64,000 nucleotides of DNA, from the NCBI GenBank assembly GCA_003952965.2, contig CM025853.1, positions 9,086,541-9,150,540 of the forward strand. The letters run 5' to 3'. Below the pieces are notes generated by a model. The model had not been told where the DNA came from and made no database searches. It was given only the letters and a program-made list of their open reading frames with translations. Each line of letters opens with the position of its first letter. Positions within the stretch are counted from its first letter, which is position 1. This DNA is from Morella rubra (lineage: Eukaryota > Streptophyta > Magnoliopsida > Fagales > Myricaceae). A program made the translations under genes and the position numbers. Below are positions 10,493-23,293 of the stretch, in pieces.

Positions 10493-11590
10493 GAATTTGA
10501 AAATGTTATCTTTGATGGCTTTTCAACTTATGGATATTAGCTAGAGTCGCTTAATAATAACTTCCACACAACTTTTACGTTGTTTGTGGAGTGGTAAAAC
10601 TCATCAAGTCCAATCTTTAATTTAATTTGCAATTATGGTTGAGCCTAATATTAATGTAAGAATAATATATCTGAACTTAGGCCACTCTAATAATTAAACG
10701 TGAACGAACATGCATGTACTTATTCAAATAAGTGAAGAAACAAGGCCGGGCATATTTTTAATTATATCAAATTACTCTTTGAAAGGCATATATTAATGAA
10801 GTTGTTCTTTCAAATAAAAAATACATACGATAGATTTAGCTGTGCGTGAAATTAAACTTTAATTAATTAAATGAGCTTATTCGATCGAGTTTTAATTATG
10901 CAAAATCGATCGATGGTACACCAAAAAAAAAAACAATTTAAGCTATTTGAGAATGAAAGCTTTTAATTATATATAGAAATATTGTCACTTTGAGCAAGTA
11001 AGATTAGTTGAAATTGTCTCTTGACTAGGGTCATTAGTTAGTTTCTGCTAATGTAGTTCTTAGGCAGAAGTTTCAATTTTAAACAAAAAAAAAAAAGAAA
11101 AAAAGAAGTCTCCATTGATAATTTGTGTAGCACCAAACACTAAAGTATAAATTTTTTGTATTAATCTTAAATATTGTTACGTACATAGGCTTCAACCGAT
11201 GATCATTGTTTGCAGCAAAAACACGAACGGCTAATTAACTTGCTGACCAGCTTGGTGATGGTCCAAAACTTTAAGAAGATTGTCACGCTACCTCAGTCAT
11301 GGACATGTTGAGATATTGAACCCCCTCATCCATGAAATGTACAAAGTTTACGTCAAATTAGGTCTTCCACATATTCAGAAAGAAATTCCCATTTTGTTGG
11401 TGAACCAAATAGAGATAAGCAAATTAGTCGTACCTCGATCGACTAGTAAGTATGGTGACCCAAACATGGTACTTGCTATGCTTGGGAGACCATATTCACT
11501 AATCCTCCTACCATGTCTCATGGTTTAACTATCAAAAAAGTTGAGATGTCTTCATCAATATGGAGAAGTAAGGTTGTGATGACGGATTTT
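10493..11590. other. Intergenic, AT-rich
   Basis: AT-rich sequence with A-runs near 10920 and 11080. A short open stretch at about 11218-11526 on the + strand is not recognisable as any protein family and has no clear start or splice context. No gene could be supported. Confidence 0.45.
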
Positions 11591-12935
11591 GTCTCTACCG
11601 ACATCGAAACCACCCATGCCGGTGTCCCCAAAACAGTCACCGTTACCAATACCGTTATGCCAGTAACCGGTGCCAAGCGGCATTGATGTTTGTGGTATTG
11701 GTTTATGGTAACCGATTTAATTGGGTCAGTGTTGTTAGGTTGTTTGGGCTGCTATTTTAGGCCATTTGGGTTTCATTTTTTAGTCTTTGTTTTATTTAAA
11801 AAAAAAAAATTTGCAGGCCTTCAGTGAATGATATAACAGGCTTGGTTTTTTACTTAAGGGTGGGTACCGGAATAGATGGAACCGAAATAGGCCATTCTCT
11901 ATTCCGATTTATATCGAAATGGAACTAGAATCCGGAAATTCCGGTTCCAAAACACTGCCAAAACAAAATAAACACTGCCAATTGCAAAAATAAACACTGC
12001 CATGGCTGAAAATCAATAGTAGATCAATTACAGGACAGAGGTTATTTCATCACCAAAATACAACTAGTCAGCTACATGTGGTTGTAGGATTTCTTCAACA
12101 AAAACGTCTTCGTTTAGATCTTGCAAGGTGACAAAAAATCTAGTAAGCTAACATAAAACCAATGAGAACCACATGTATGATTATAATTACCTTCAGACCT
12201 GGAATCACAAACAAAAAGAACCTTCTGTAAAGCAGTTTGTTGAAATCGACCTCCACAAAAAGTCTTGCAAATTTACCTCACATCGCATTTTCGCTTATGG
12301 CATCTACTCTCCCTGCATTACCAATGGTCGCTCCTAACATGAATAAGAATTTGATTGGTGGCTCAGGAAACGAACCCAAACCATCAAACTCATATATCTT
12401 CTTTAACTCCACCAAAACTATTGTGACCATGAGAAAGAGAGAGGGAGAGAGGAGCTGAGCACAAACGGAGATGGCTGGAGCGAAGGCGCCAGCGCAAGGA
12501 GGGTGGGGGGCACGCCTGATGGCTCACGATATGGAGAGGTGGGGTTGAGGGGGCTGGAATGGCAAGAAGTCTGGAACTTTCGAAAGACTTGTCTTTCGTT
12601 AGGTTAAGAATTTAAAGTGACCTAGGTCGTTTTCAACCCAAGTTTTGTTTTGTTTTTTTTTTTTTGCAATTGTTTTTAAAAAATTATGTACCGAACCGGA
12701 ATTTTCAGTTCTAATTTTTCTCTAAAATGGGATCCTGTTCCGGTACTGGAAATGGCCAGAACCAGTACCAGACATGGAAATTTGGGTACCGATGGTTGGC
12801 GGTGGGGGCCCGTTCCGGGTGGGACCAGTTTGGGTGGCCGGTTAAAACGCCCGACTTTTTTGCCCTATTTTTTGATTCCCTGTTTCAATAATAAAGGGTC
12901 GCCCATGCCGGATGTAATGGAATCTCATGACCATT
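11591..12935. mobile_element. Probable decayed non-autonomous DNA transposon with ACCGGAA-rich arms
   Basis: The left arm, from about 11866, begins GGGTGGGTACCGGAAT and contains several GGAACCGAAAT-like words. The right arm, about 12685-12830, carries the same words in inverse orientation and ends near GGGTACCGATGG. Inverted ACCGGAAC-rich arms around unrelated middle sequence are typical of hAT-type non-autonomous elements. I could not define exact ends or a target duplication, so the boundaries are approximate. Confidence 0.4.
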
Positions 12936-13455
12936 TTTAAAATCACACAGCACAATCTTCTCAGAACCTAAATACGAATATTCATAAGAAAAATTATACA
13001 ATTAGTGAAGAAGAAATGTTCAACGTGATATAAAATGATGTCCACAAATACTAAAATATTCACAATATTAAATTATAATCACAGAGATTCTTATTATATG
13101 GCTTTTTTACTTTATACCCCATTTTGAGAATAACCAATAGGTTCATAACGAAATATTCGTCAATTTACAAAATTATACAAAGAGTGCAAGATTACAAATA
13201 CAACTATAAATACAAATCTATAAAATTACACACAAAGTACAAATACTACTTCAAATCCATAAGATTTCAAATACTATAAATATTAAACATAAATAACATT
13301 AATATGCAAGAGTATACAAAAAAAAAAACAAGTTATTTGATCGAGATTAATGATAGCTTATATATATATAATGTCACTTTGTGCAAATAAGAGTTGAAAT
13401 TGTCTCTTGACTAGCTAGCGTCACTAGTTTCTACTGAATACCGATCTAGTGCATG
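12936..13455. other. Intergenic, AT-rich, no gene seen
   Basis: Sequence rich in A and T with repeated words such as ACAAATAC and ATTCACAA. No coding or structural signal was found. Confidence 0.5.
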
Positions 13456-14490
13456 CACTACAACAAATTTTAGTTTTTGGGATGGAATTCATCCGTCGCA
13501 CCAGGTGTCCAAACAAGTTCGTTGCAAAATTTTTTTTGGGATTTTCATTTATTCCGTCTCAAAAAGTACCCTTTTGAGACCAAAATATTTCAATCGTTCA
13601 AATGCTACATCCAACCGTTCGAACACTACATCCAACAACAACTGTTGGAATGCTAAATTCAACTGTTTGAACGCTAAATCCAACGACAACTGTTTGAACA
13701 CTACATCCAACGGATACAAACATTCTAACGGTGGACCGTTTGAATTTTCATCAAATAATAAAACATTTTTATGTTCTAACGGTGGATGAACCGTTCTAAT
13801 GGTGGAGCATTCTATCAGTGGATCATGAATCGTTCGAACACTGAAAAATGAGAAAACCATCTTCATCGTCTCCTTCTCCTCCTCCTCTTTCTTCTTCTTC
13901 TTCTTCTTCTTCACTCTCTCAATTTCTGTCTTTTTATTTTGATTTCACATGAGTTGTTCGAATAGTGTTTAGAAGCATTTGAAAGGAAAAAATTTAGTAA
14001 TTTTGGTGCTTAATTTTTTATTTTCTTTCAAATCTTGTTCGAATAGAAAAAAAGGCAGGTAATTTTGACGCTAAATTTTTTATTTTCATTCAAAACTTGT
14101 TTGAACAGTATTTAAAGGTTTTCCAACAAAAAATGGGTAATTTTGGCGCTTAATTTTTTATTTTCATTCAAACCTTGTTCTGACGGTATTTAGAAGCGTT
14201 TCAACGGAAAATGATAAGTGTTCGAATGGTAAGTCATAAGCGTTCGAACATTTTTTCTTAGGACGCAATGAGGTTTCGTCCCAAAAGATTCTCAACTGTT
14301 CTAACGGTCATGTGTGTGTTCGAATGGAGTTTTAGGGACCGATAAATTTGTCCCTAAAAAGCCTCTTTTTTGGGATGGCACACAATTACGTCCCAAATAA
14401 TCAACTTTGTTTTTTGGGACGAAAATTTCCCTCCCAAAAAAAAAAATTGTCTCAAAAAAAAACTTTTAAATTTCCATCCCAAAAAAGAAT
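13456..14490 (+). mobile_element. Non-autonomous CACTA-like element, right end damaged
   Basis: The left terminus reads CACTACAACAAATTTTAG. Subterminal repeats of GTTCGAACG and AACCGTTC type lie in both directions at about 13590-13830 and 13960-14320. The right part (about 14325-14480) has repeated TTTTGGGACG / CGTCCCAAA inverted words, as these elements have near their ends. The expected GTAGTG right terminus was not found, so that end is probably deleted. No transposase gene is present. Confidence 0.6.
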
Positions 14491-15390
14491 AGTCTCCCAT
14501 GATAATTGGTCATGTCGGAGCTATAGCAATCATTTTAACTCGTCGAAGCAAAGCGCTCCTATCGAAAATGCTAATTAATTAACTTCGATAAGATCAGCTT
14601 AACATAACAGGCAGGAAGAAACCAAGTAAGGAATATTTGGGTTAGTTTCTTTAAAACTAGTGGTTAATTTGTTCTCAACGGTTGCTAAGTATAACACGCC
14701 ATGGGTATTCTTCAACAGCAGACTTGTAGAGTTGTAGGGCAAAAGTGATATTCTTGACTAGAGATCGCCAGCGCTTGCTGAAGAGCAATTGGTGATTAGA
14801 GGCAAAGATTAAATTACTAGAATATTCCAGAGAATATTGGTACTATTAATGCATTTGACACTTAAGCCATTTGGATGTGATCAATTAATTTCTAACTCAT
14901 GATTCGAATTTATCTCAACCAAGGTTATATATTTAGCTGTTGACCTAGTTTCTACTGTAAAGTTAATTCATCCCCAAATTAATTAACGCAAATAATTCAT
15001 ATTCAAACAGGATCCTTGACAAGCATATATATCGCTTTTGAGAATTTAGTTCTAATTAATATTAAAAGACTCTTGACTATTTATTTTCTCTTCTATATTT
15101 TTTTAAATTGTAGCCTTTGAATAAAATTCATGCCATCATGTAATCTATGTTTGCATTATATATATATTCTTTTCTTTTCATATATATATATTCTTTTCTT
15201 TTCTTCCTGGAAAATATGTGAGCTGATACGCATGGAGCAGTGGAAAAAGTTAAAATGCGTGTGAAATATCATTAAGGGACTGACTGCCTATATGTATTAG
15301 TAAACAGCTTATCGTATGCATAATTTTCTAAATATCTTTCACGAAGAGATAGAGTAGGCGATATATACTATAAAGGGAAAAAAACAAGAA
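14491..15390. other. Intergenic, AT-rich, no gene seen
   Basis: AT-rich sequence with TATATATATTC repeats near 15165-15200. No coding signal was found. Confidence 0.5.
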
Positions 15391-16090
15391 GGCTTTGATG
15401 GGCTTAGGAAAAAAAAAAAGGGCTTTGATGGGGGAGGAATTTTCCTTACTACAAAAGTCCATATACAGAGGCTCAAAAATAATGAGGCAAGGATCAACCC
15501 ATTCGATGTGGCATGTGCCCTACTGTGATTGGAGGTCCATGAAAGAGCCTGACATCGATGTTTTATCGGGTAAAGAAGCCCACGTAAGAAACTCTGATTG
15601 CTCCCTGTTCACCCACTAACTGACAGACAAAAAGTAAGAGGGAAGAGTGAAGAATCAATCGACTCAAGCCAGCCTAAAGGAGACCAAGTCTGACAACCCG
15701 ATCTTCGGTGAAAAGATGGATGTGATAGAAAAAGTCCAAGGATAATAAGGCCTGGAGGGTAAAAGGGGGTTGTGGGCCTAACAAGTCTATAGCCCCGAGG
15801 GGGAGGGACAAGGATATAAGGAAAAAGGGAGCAAAAGGGAAGGTATGCATACTCTCTGTCTCACACTCTACCACAGTACCACTCATAATGAAACCAGTAA
15901 ATAAAAGATATAGAAAAATGGTGACTAATAAAGGCATCGAAGAAATCCTCCTACGGGAAGGATCCCAGGTCCTAATTTATTTTTTTTACTTGTAGGAGGA
16001 AGGAATGAGAGCTTGAGCCTTTCAACCCATCCCAAACATTGGACCTCAAGCCCAACTCCCTCAAGCTCTTGGCCCAGTAGACACTGTGAT
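15391..16090. other. GC-richer block, possibly an LTR relic
   Basis: This block is clearly more G-rich than its neighbours, with a TATA-like GGATATAAGGAAAAAGG near 15810 and a pyrimidine tract with TTTACTTGTAGGAGG near 15990. That composition resembles a retrotransposon LTR with a promoter, but no second copy or target duplication was seen. The open frames here have no recognisable protein content. Confidence 0.25.
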
Positions 16091-17006
16091 AGGCTGGTTA
16101 AAAATGATTTTATCAGGCTAATTACAATACTCGTTTTGCATGTGGATATTCAAGCTTAATCTCAAACTGATCCCTAGGATAAGTTTTGTCCTAGACTAGT
16201 CCATGTAGAATTCTCTGTGTCTTTAAGTAGTCATTTTATCAACTCAAGTGACTTGTAAATGAAAAATATTCAAGGTGGCTAACGGGGACACATGTTAACC
16301 ATTTGCCAATAACCATGTGTCCCCATTAATTTCCAAATCCCTTAGTGTACCAGGCCCTCCCAATATAAAAATGCACCGAAAGCAACCATTTGCAGTGTAT
16401 TACTGTATTTTCCGCTGAATTAGGAAGACTAGAAAGAAACTGTACGAGAAGCTTCTAGCAATTAGCAATTCTAGCATTTTTGGATGCATAAATGACCTGG
16501 AGATTTAACTTTATGTCAATTGATGCCAACAAGCGAAGGCCTTCCGGTAACCGAGATCTTAACCCACTCTACAATTTGAGTTCATCACAATTTCTTTATT
16601 TTTTATACCCTTCGATAGTGTTTGAGAATATCATTGGGCACTTGCATTATTTGCTGAATTATATTGCTCAGGACTTTCGTTAAATTGATCTTGTGCTAAT
16701 CACTTCTATAATATTGATTGGGTCCAGGGAGAAAAAAAAAAAAAACCGGGGCTTTCTCATTCCTCTTGGCGGCATGTTGATAGTATGGCTTTTGTTTTAG
16801 ATCATTCTTCGAGGGTTAAAAGATGTTAGAAAGTGTATAAAGGAGTCCCTGAATGAACATTGTTTTCCATCGCGCTAGGTACCTAAAGCCTTTGAGCTAT
16901 GACATGTTGACGCTCTTTGTTGTCTGTGTACGTCTCGGCTTTCTACTCGCAATATCCCTGAATCTTACTTTAAGCGATAAAATTAAGGGATAAAGTGGGG
17001 CTGAGG
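16091..17006. other. Intergenic with one short hairpin
   Basis: Mostly AT-rich. At about 16284-16330 the words GGGGACACATG and CATGTGTCCCC form an inverted repeat with a loop of about 20 bases. No gene could be supported. Confidence 0.45.
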
Positions 17007-17195
17007 ACAGTTTTTAATATCAAAATCATCAATAGAGAATATGTTTTTATTTTAACAAAGAAATATTCTCGCCAAAGGAAAGACAGCAGAGTTTCATCTC
17101 TGGGTTTGTTGACAGCAACGTCCACTGATGTTTGATGAGTAGGTAGGAGATTTATGGCTGTCGATAGAAATTTTCTTTTTGCCTTTTTCTGAAGT
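17007..17195. repeat. Diverged dispersed repeat, copy 1
   Basis: Shares word order with 26112-26275: ATCAATAGAGAATA, then ACAAAGAAATATTCT, then TGATGAGTAG, TAGGAGATTT and GATAGAAATT or GGTAGAAATT. Copy 1 lies downstream of the CNL pseudogene, copy 2 upstream of the kinesin gene, in the same orientation. Confidence 0.65.
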
Positions 17196-18650
17196 CTATT
17201 TTTAAAATGATAAATGCCTTCAACAAACAAAAATCCACATCCCCTTTTGGATACACGAAAAAGAAAAGGCAGAAAGTTGATCAATTGAATAGTTTGCAGC
17301 TCCATATAGAGAATTCAAAAGGAGTTCATGGTCCATAGTCCCAGACATATTGTACAACACCTATCTAACTCATACCAACCTCTCCAATTTTTATTTTTAT
17401 TTTCTAAGCAAACTATAATATTAATAAACGTTGGGGAAACAAACAGGGATACAAGCGCAGAACACAAACCACCACAAGGGGCCAGCTACAAGACAGAAGG
17501 ACATACAGCCAAATTTACCAAAGACAAAGGGGCCAGACGGTCCAAATACATACAGAGTGCACAAAGCAAACCAACCTCTCCAATAGAAGCAAACATTATC
17601 TTAAAGCTCGATTTGATCGCAGGTATGTTAATGCATGCAGCTTATAGTTGTGAAAATCAAAGCTACTTTTGCTCTCACAATCGGGTTGCAGACAAAGATG
17701 TCTCTGGAACCTGTGGACTCAAATTAAAGCAAATTTTATGCTCCGTCAATTGCTTTGTAGGTTAAGATCTCTGGTTTCACTGGTCATGCAGTTCGACTAC
17801 TTGTAGAATATAGGACATGCATGAAGAAATAACTGCTGCCCACAATTATCAGCCCCATACTCCAAATGCTGCTGTACCGAGATGCATGGCTCTCGACCTC
17901 TTACTGTGAATGCGTGAGAAAAATTGTATCATAGATTCATATTGATATATAAATGATTCAGAGCTCATTTGAACTTTCCAAATTAAGTCCCTACCTGAAT
18001 AAGCAAGACAAGATTTCCATTGCCTTAGCATCATTCCACAAGTACTTGTCTCTGTCAATCACCAGTCTCGGGAAGAAAAGGGAATTGTCCTAGCTAGCTT
18101 CTGTGAAAGATAATAAGAGGGAGAAATCAGAGACTTGTAATCCCCTACTAAGAGTATTTTTACTTGAAGAGAACTCAAGAACTCACCTCTTTCCGAACAA
18201 CTGATTCACTCTTCTCAAAAGCACATACCAAAAGGGACAAACATGATAAGAATATCTTCAATTGCCATCTGGTGAAATGGAGAACAGCAGGGGAAGGTTG
18301 CTCAAAAGATAACAGCCTCTGCTTCCCGTATTTGTAATCCGACAGCTCATCAATCCTCGGAAATCTGGTAATCAGAAAAATTACTGCATACGATTAATTA
18401 GGCAGAAAGATAGAAAAAACTAGACGAAAAACATCAATGAACGAAAATGCTAGAAAAGCGCATTTATCGAAGATTGAGAACAGGAATTGAGTGAAATTTA
18501 CTAAACTTAGCGGGTGGGGGAAAAGAGCACAAACCATAGGATTCGCTTAGCTGGACAAATTGTTGCCGTCGTCCAATCTGTCTGGCACCGATACAGTACC
18601 AAGAAAGTGCGGCCTCTTGCTAGACGCTTAGCTTTTGAATCCATTCGTCA
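17196..18650 (-). other. Region 3' of the CNL pseudogene
   Basis: Non-coding sequence downstream of the CNL stop codon on the minus strand. The 3' untranslated region is probably inside it, but I see no clear polyadenylation site. Short reading frames such as 17328-17765 have no recognisable protein content. Confidence 0.4.
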
Positions 18651-21468
18651 TCAATCATTATGTTGGGGACGTGAGCAGTCTTGAGCCATTCTTTTCCTCT
18701 TTTCCTTTTCCACTCTCTTTTCAGCGAAGGACAATTTTTCAATTTCTACAAGTGAAAGGGAGGCGGGCAAGCCCTCTTCTGGCATGTGCTCGAGCTTTTT
18801 GCACCGCCACAAATACAATTTTTCAAGAGAGGTGAGATGTTGAAACCCATTCTTGTCAAGAGATTTCAAATCCTGAAAGTGATAGATGCGAAGGTCGATC
18901 AAACCGGTGGGCAGAAAACCCGCCTCTGGGAACGATTTCACACCTTTAGGTACTCCGCCGATTGATAATGTTGTAAGAGAGTCGTGGTTTTGCAAACCCC
19001 ACCCTATCCGGTTGGCAAATAGTTTGTCGCAACACTGGATGGAAAGTGAATTCAGCTTGGAAGGCAATCCGCCTTCAGGAAACGACTCTATTTGTCCACA
19101 AAATTCTATCCGCAAAGTTAAAAGGGAGGGAAGGAGTAGGTGCATCTTGTCAGGCAGTGACGTTAGACTCTCACAAAAACCGACCTCAAGCGATGTAAGA
19201 CTGGGGGCACGCAATCCTCCTTTTGGAAATGATACAAATTTATTGCACCACCAGATTTGTATCTTAGAAATCACCAAATCAGGTTCATGTTCTTCTGGAA
19301 CCGTAAGACATTCCAGATTGCGACAGGAAGTGATTCTTAAATCCTTAAGCTTTGGGAATAATTCCAATGGAAAGAACCTCAGAGAATCACAGCTCTGCCA
19401 CAACGACAGCGTTTCGAGGGACGAATAGTTCGTGTCTATTGGCAGCTCTAACTCCCGAGACAAATGGATACTTACGGATTTTAGTGCTGAAAGTAAACCA
19501 CCCCAGGGAAGGGACATAAGTCCGTTGCAGTCATTAATTTGTAGCTCTTGAAGATGACTGCTGGAGTCCATAATTCCCTCCAGGGACACCACTTCATTCA
19601 CTCTTCTAACTTCCAGCTTCTGCCTTCCAGTCGGCAGTTCCTCTAACACAATACGCACGTCTTCCTGCATTTCCCTTACTTGACTCCTTAGGAGTGAAGC
19701 CACCAGCTTCGGACATGAATCAATGTCAAGTTTGGCTAACGAAGGAATATGGATAGGCAACCTCCTGTTAGCTTAGGGCAATCCTTGATACAGAGCTCTT
19801 TAAGAACAGGAAAACCTCCACCTTCATTTTCAGCACTACTGGAAGATATCCATTCCTCCCACCCAGACATCTGCTCGAACCTGAGAACTTTCAGGCCTCC
19901 AAATGGCTGAATCGAAGAAGAACCGGTACTCCTATTGCCACAAAACTCACGACCCACTGTAACAACTCTATCCAAACCAACAATAGAGAGTTCCTTCAGA
20001 GAGTGCAGCTGACCAATTGATGGCAAACTGCTGATATTTTTGCACTCCAAGAGATAAAGAGAAGCTATATTGGAGAATGAGTGATGTCCTACCCAATCTG
20101 GAAAAATTCCACCGCCATAGCCTTTGATAGTGAGACTTTTCAAGCTTGTATGGGGCCGAAGACACTCTAGTACAATTCTTTCACTTTCTGACCTCGGAAT
20201 TGTAGCATCCCATTCCAACGCCAACTTTCAAGGTACTTCTTATCCTTCAGGCCCGCATTCACGGCATCCTTAGGAGGTACAACATTTTGGAGCTGCGAAA
20301 TAGAAAGCGTTCCATGAAGATTCTTGAGTTTCCCCAACTCCCGAATGGAAGACCCACTGCCTTCGCCAACAACAAATTTCGTCAGGGTGTTGAGATTTTT
20401 GAGACTCCCCAACTGTTCTGGCATCTTCTTTATCCCCGTTCCAGCTATATCTAGGTGTCGTAAACTAGTGAGTTTCCACATATGTTCTGGCAACGCAACG
20501 AGGTGTTCACAACTTGATAACTTCAATGTTTGCAAATTGATTAAGTTACATGTGGATTTGGGTAGTCTCTCAATGGTTGTGAAAGAAACGTCCAAATAAC
20601 GAAGATGTTTAAGTTTGCCAATTGAATTGGGCAAATAAGTGATATCCTGATTGTGAGGGAGAGAGAGGACCCTTAAGCACCTTAGCATTGGCAACACAAT
20701 CTGTATTATGTTTTTCCCTAGTATTTCGCAGCGCCATGGTGATGAATCGAGTGCCAGGAAGGTGCGCAACTGCTTGACCTTGTAAAGAGCCTCATCAAAC
20801 TTCTCGAAAGTATCCAAACTTGCACCATAAGTTGAGAAATGGCGAGTTATCTTCAGAATTTCGTGTGTTGTGTCACCCAGCTCCAGCGTAAAGCTAAATT
20901 GTCCAGCTACATATTTTGCCAAATCGTGGATAAGATCATGCATTCCAAACAATGATTTTTCGTCGCTCGATTGTTGGAATAATGATCTCAACACAAGATG
21001 AAGGAAGTAACGGTGACCAGCTTCTTCCATTGTTTCAAATTTTGATGGTCGCAAGAAACCTTTTGCCATCCAGAGCAAGACTATTCGATCTTTCTCAAGA
21101 ATAGAATCTTTTGGAAATATCGAACAATAAGCAAAACATTGCTTCAGATGTGGGGGAAGATATATGTAGCTCAATCCTAAAGCAGGCAAAACGCCTGTCT
21201 TATCAATTGAAGAATCCTATAAATGGCTACTCAAAATCTTGTTCCATTCATTAACATCTTGGTTAGACCATAACAGAGCCCCAGTTGCTTTGACTGCTAA
21301 AGGCATACCTTTGCACTTTTTGATGATTTGTAGACCTATTTGTTTTAGATCTTGAGGTGCCTCAGAGCAAATGTCACCGAATGCTTGTTTTGCAAAGATG
21401 GACCAGCAATCATCATCTGCTAACTGCTTTAGATGGTGAATTGAATCAACGTGCATGGCACTTGCAAC

Positions 21469-21476
21469 ACTATCAT
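21469..21476. repeat. 8-bp target duplication (ACTATCAT), left
   Basis: ACTATCAT directly precedes the element terminus CAGTGGCGGAAC and is repeated at 22353-22360 after the other end. Eight base pairs is the hAT superfamily signature. Confidence 0.9.
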
Positions 21477-22352
21477 CAGTGGCGGAACGAGAGGGTATCG
21501 ACCTAGGGCGGTCGATACCCATTCGTCCGCCCAAAAGTCACTTTTATATGTAATTTTTTTTTTTTTTTTATCATTAGTTGGCCTAGGCCTGATACCCATC
21601 AGGCCCGGGCCAACTAGAGTTTTGGATGTCAATGGGGTTTTTTAACTAGAGTTTTTTTTTGTCAGGGATGTCAATAGGGAATTCAACTAGAGTTTTTTAT
21701 TTTTGCTTTTATGTAAAATGAAATTTTCTGTAATTTTTATTGGATTATTGGTTGATGGGTCTGTAATTTTAATTTTTCTGCTAATATATTGTTTTGCTGT
21801 GAATTTTTCCACCAGGAAGTTTTCTTGGTGAGTTGGTGCTTTTTTTTTTTTTCATATTGCATGTGCTAGCTCATCTTTGACATAGATTTAGGTGATCAAC
21901 TGGTTAGACATAATTGTGCACAGTGCACATCTCAATTGGTATTTTAATTTCTGAAATTCCCCCATGAACTATCAAGATATTTGTTATTGAGGGACTTGGG
22001 GAAAGCAATTTCTTCTTGATCAATGCTGCTAAGCAAAATACGCAAGTCTTGTCTACACTAATGGACTCGAGAAGAAAAGGAAAGTTGAAAAAATTAGTGT
22101 TGTTAAAGAACAACCGGTATATATATGGTTTTCCACCAGAGTATGATGCAAAATCGTAGGATACAATTGTCATCTTTTCAGTTGCAGTACATAGTACGGT
22201 ACATGTATTCTAATATTTTTAATACTTTTAGTCTTTAATTTTCGACATTGTAACTCTAAGACAATTTTTTGTATTACGAAAGAAAATTTTTTTCTTGTCA
22301 TTTCACCTTTAAAGTTCGACACCCATAAATTTCAATCCTGGTTCCGCCACTT
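21477..22352. mobile_element. Non-autonomous hAT-type element in the NB-ARC domain
   Basis: An 876-bp insertion. The left end begins CAGTGGCGGAACG and the complement of the right end begins AAGTGGCGGAACC, giving a terminal inverted repeat of about 11-12 bp with one mismatch at the first base. Flanks are perfect 8-bp duplications. The interior is AT-rich and has no transposase motif. It belongs with the smaller element in the kinesin intron, which has similar ends (CAGTGGCGAAACC). Confidence 0.88.
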
Positions 22353-22360
22353 ACTATCAT
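22353..22360. repeat. 8-bp target duplication (ACTATCAT), right
   Basis: Exact copy of 21469-21476. Confidence 0.9.
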
Positions 22361-23293
22361 TGCGTGTTGTTATAATTACTCTACTTCCGTTGACCCCATA
22401 TCGCAGGAGCTCGCTCACAAACTCCTGATGAACAAGTTTTTCAGTCCAAACATCATCAAGCATGAGTAGAAATTTCTTCCCTGTCAGATTCTTTTTCAGG
22501 TCATCTTGGAGCAGATTTGGTTTGTCAATATTACAAGTTGAAAAAGTTACTTCCTCTATGATTGATTTCTTTAGCTTGGACACGATGAATTCTTCTCCAA
22601 CACAAAACCATACTTGAAGGTTGAAATGCTCCTTCACCCTTCTGTCATTATATACAAGTTGGGCTAGGGTGGTCTTGCCAACACCCCCCATGCCGACTAT
22701 GGCAATCAAACTCCTCTCACGACCGCCACTTGCATAGTCTGAAAATAACATGTCAATAATTGAATTCTTATCCGCGTCCCTTCCAAAAGTAACAGATTCT
22801 TCAATCACAGGAGTCGTGGGCAATCTTTCTGATTGGTTCCTTCCAGCACCTTCTCGTAGACCCATAAAATCCTTTTGCTTTGCGACATACTCTAGAGTCC
22901 CAAGTACCTCTTTTATCTTTGACTCTACCTCCTTGACAAAAGGATTATGGAAAAGAGACGGAAATATGTTTCGTACCTTATTTGCAGTGCTTTGAAATTC
23001 CACATCCAACTTGCGTCGCAAGGCTTCAGTAGCAATCTCGTCCAAGATGTCCTCTGAATCAGTGAGACAAGCTTTCAAATTATCAACCCAGTCTTTCCCA
23101 AGGGCTACGTAAATTGCTTTTCCTCCGCGTCTTCAAGCACTGCATTCACAGACAGCATTGTTGTCTTCAATTTCAATAAGAGTTCTTCGGTGACTTTTCT
23201 TCCCTCAATGAAGTCAACAACCTCGTGAGATGCCATTCTATCAAATAACACTTGGAGGGTGGCAGAGAGAAATGCAATTCCCACCTTAGCCAT

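Larger units (their letters stand above)
18651..23293 (-). pseudogene. CC-NB-ARC-LRR resistance-gene homologue (RPP13-like), split by a hAT insertion
   Basis: An intracellular immune receptor of the CNL class, broken in at least five places. The coiled-coil start MAKVGIAFLSATLQVLFDRM (23293) runs to 23105, where a frameshift occurs. NB-ARC follows: P-loop GMGGVGKTTLAQLVYND, kinase-2 FLLMLDDVW, RNBS-B VIITTRND, then the insertion (21477-22352). On the other side come GLPL (CKGMPLAVKATGALL), RNBS-D (CFAYCSIFPKD) and MHD (GMHDLIHDLAKYVAG). About 20 LRRs follow to the stop at 18651. Further lesions are a TAG at 21217-21219, a -1 frameshift near 20222 and another near 19760. Without the insertion and one target copy the frame joins perfectly (RNDSVASAMH). 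The family is certain; loss of function is inferred. Confidence 0.9.

Noticed and set aside
13549..13914. Lys/Glu-rich frame on the minus strand
   Set aside because: It is the complement of a TTC/TCC microsatellite plus transposon subterminal repeats.
15674..15937. Hydrophobic 87-codon frame on the minus strand
   Set aside because: No conserved features; it lies in a probable LTR relic and lacks a supported promoter or homologue.
18886..19428. 180-codon frame on the + strand
   Set aside because: It is antisense to the LRR part of the CNL pseudogene and has no family features.
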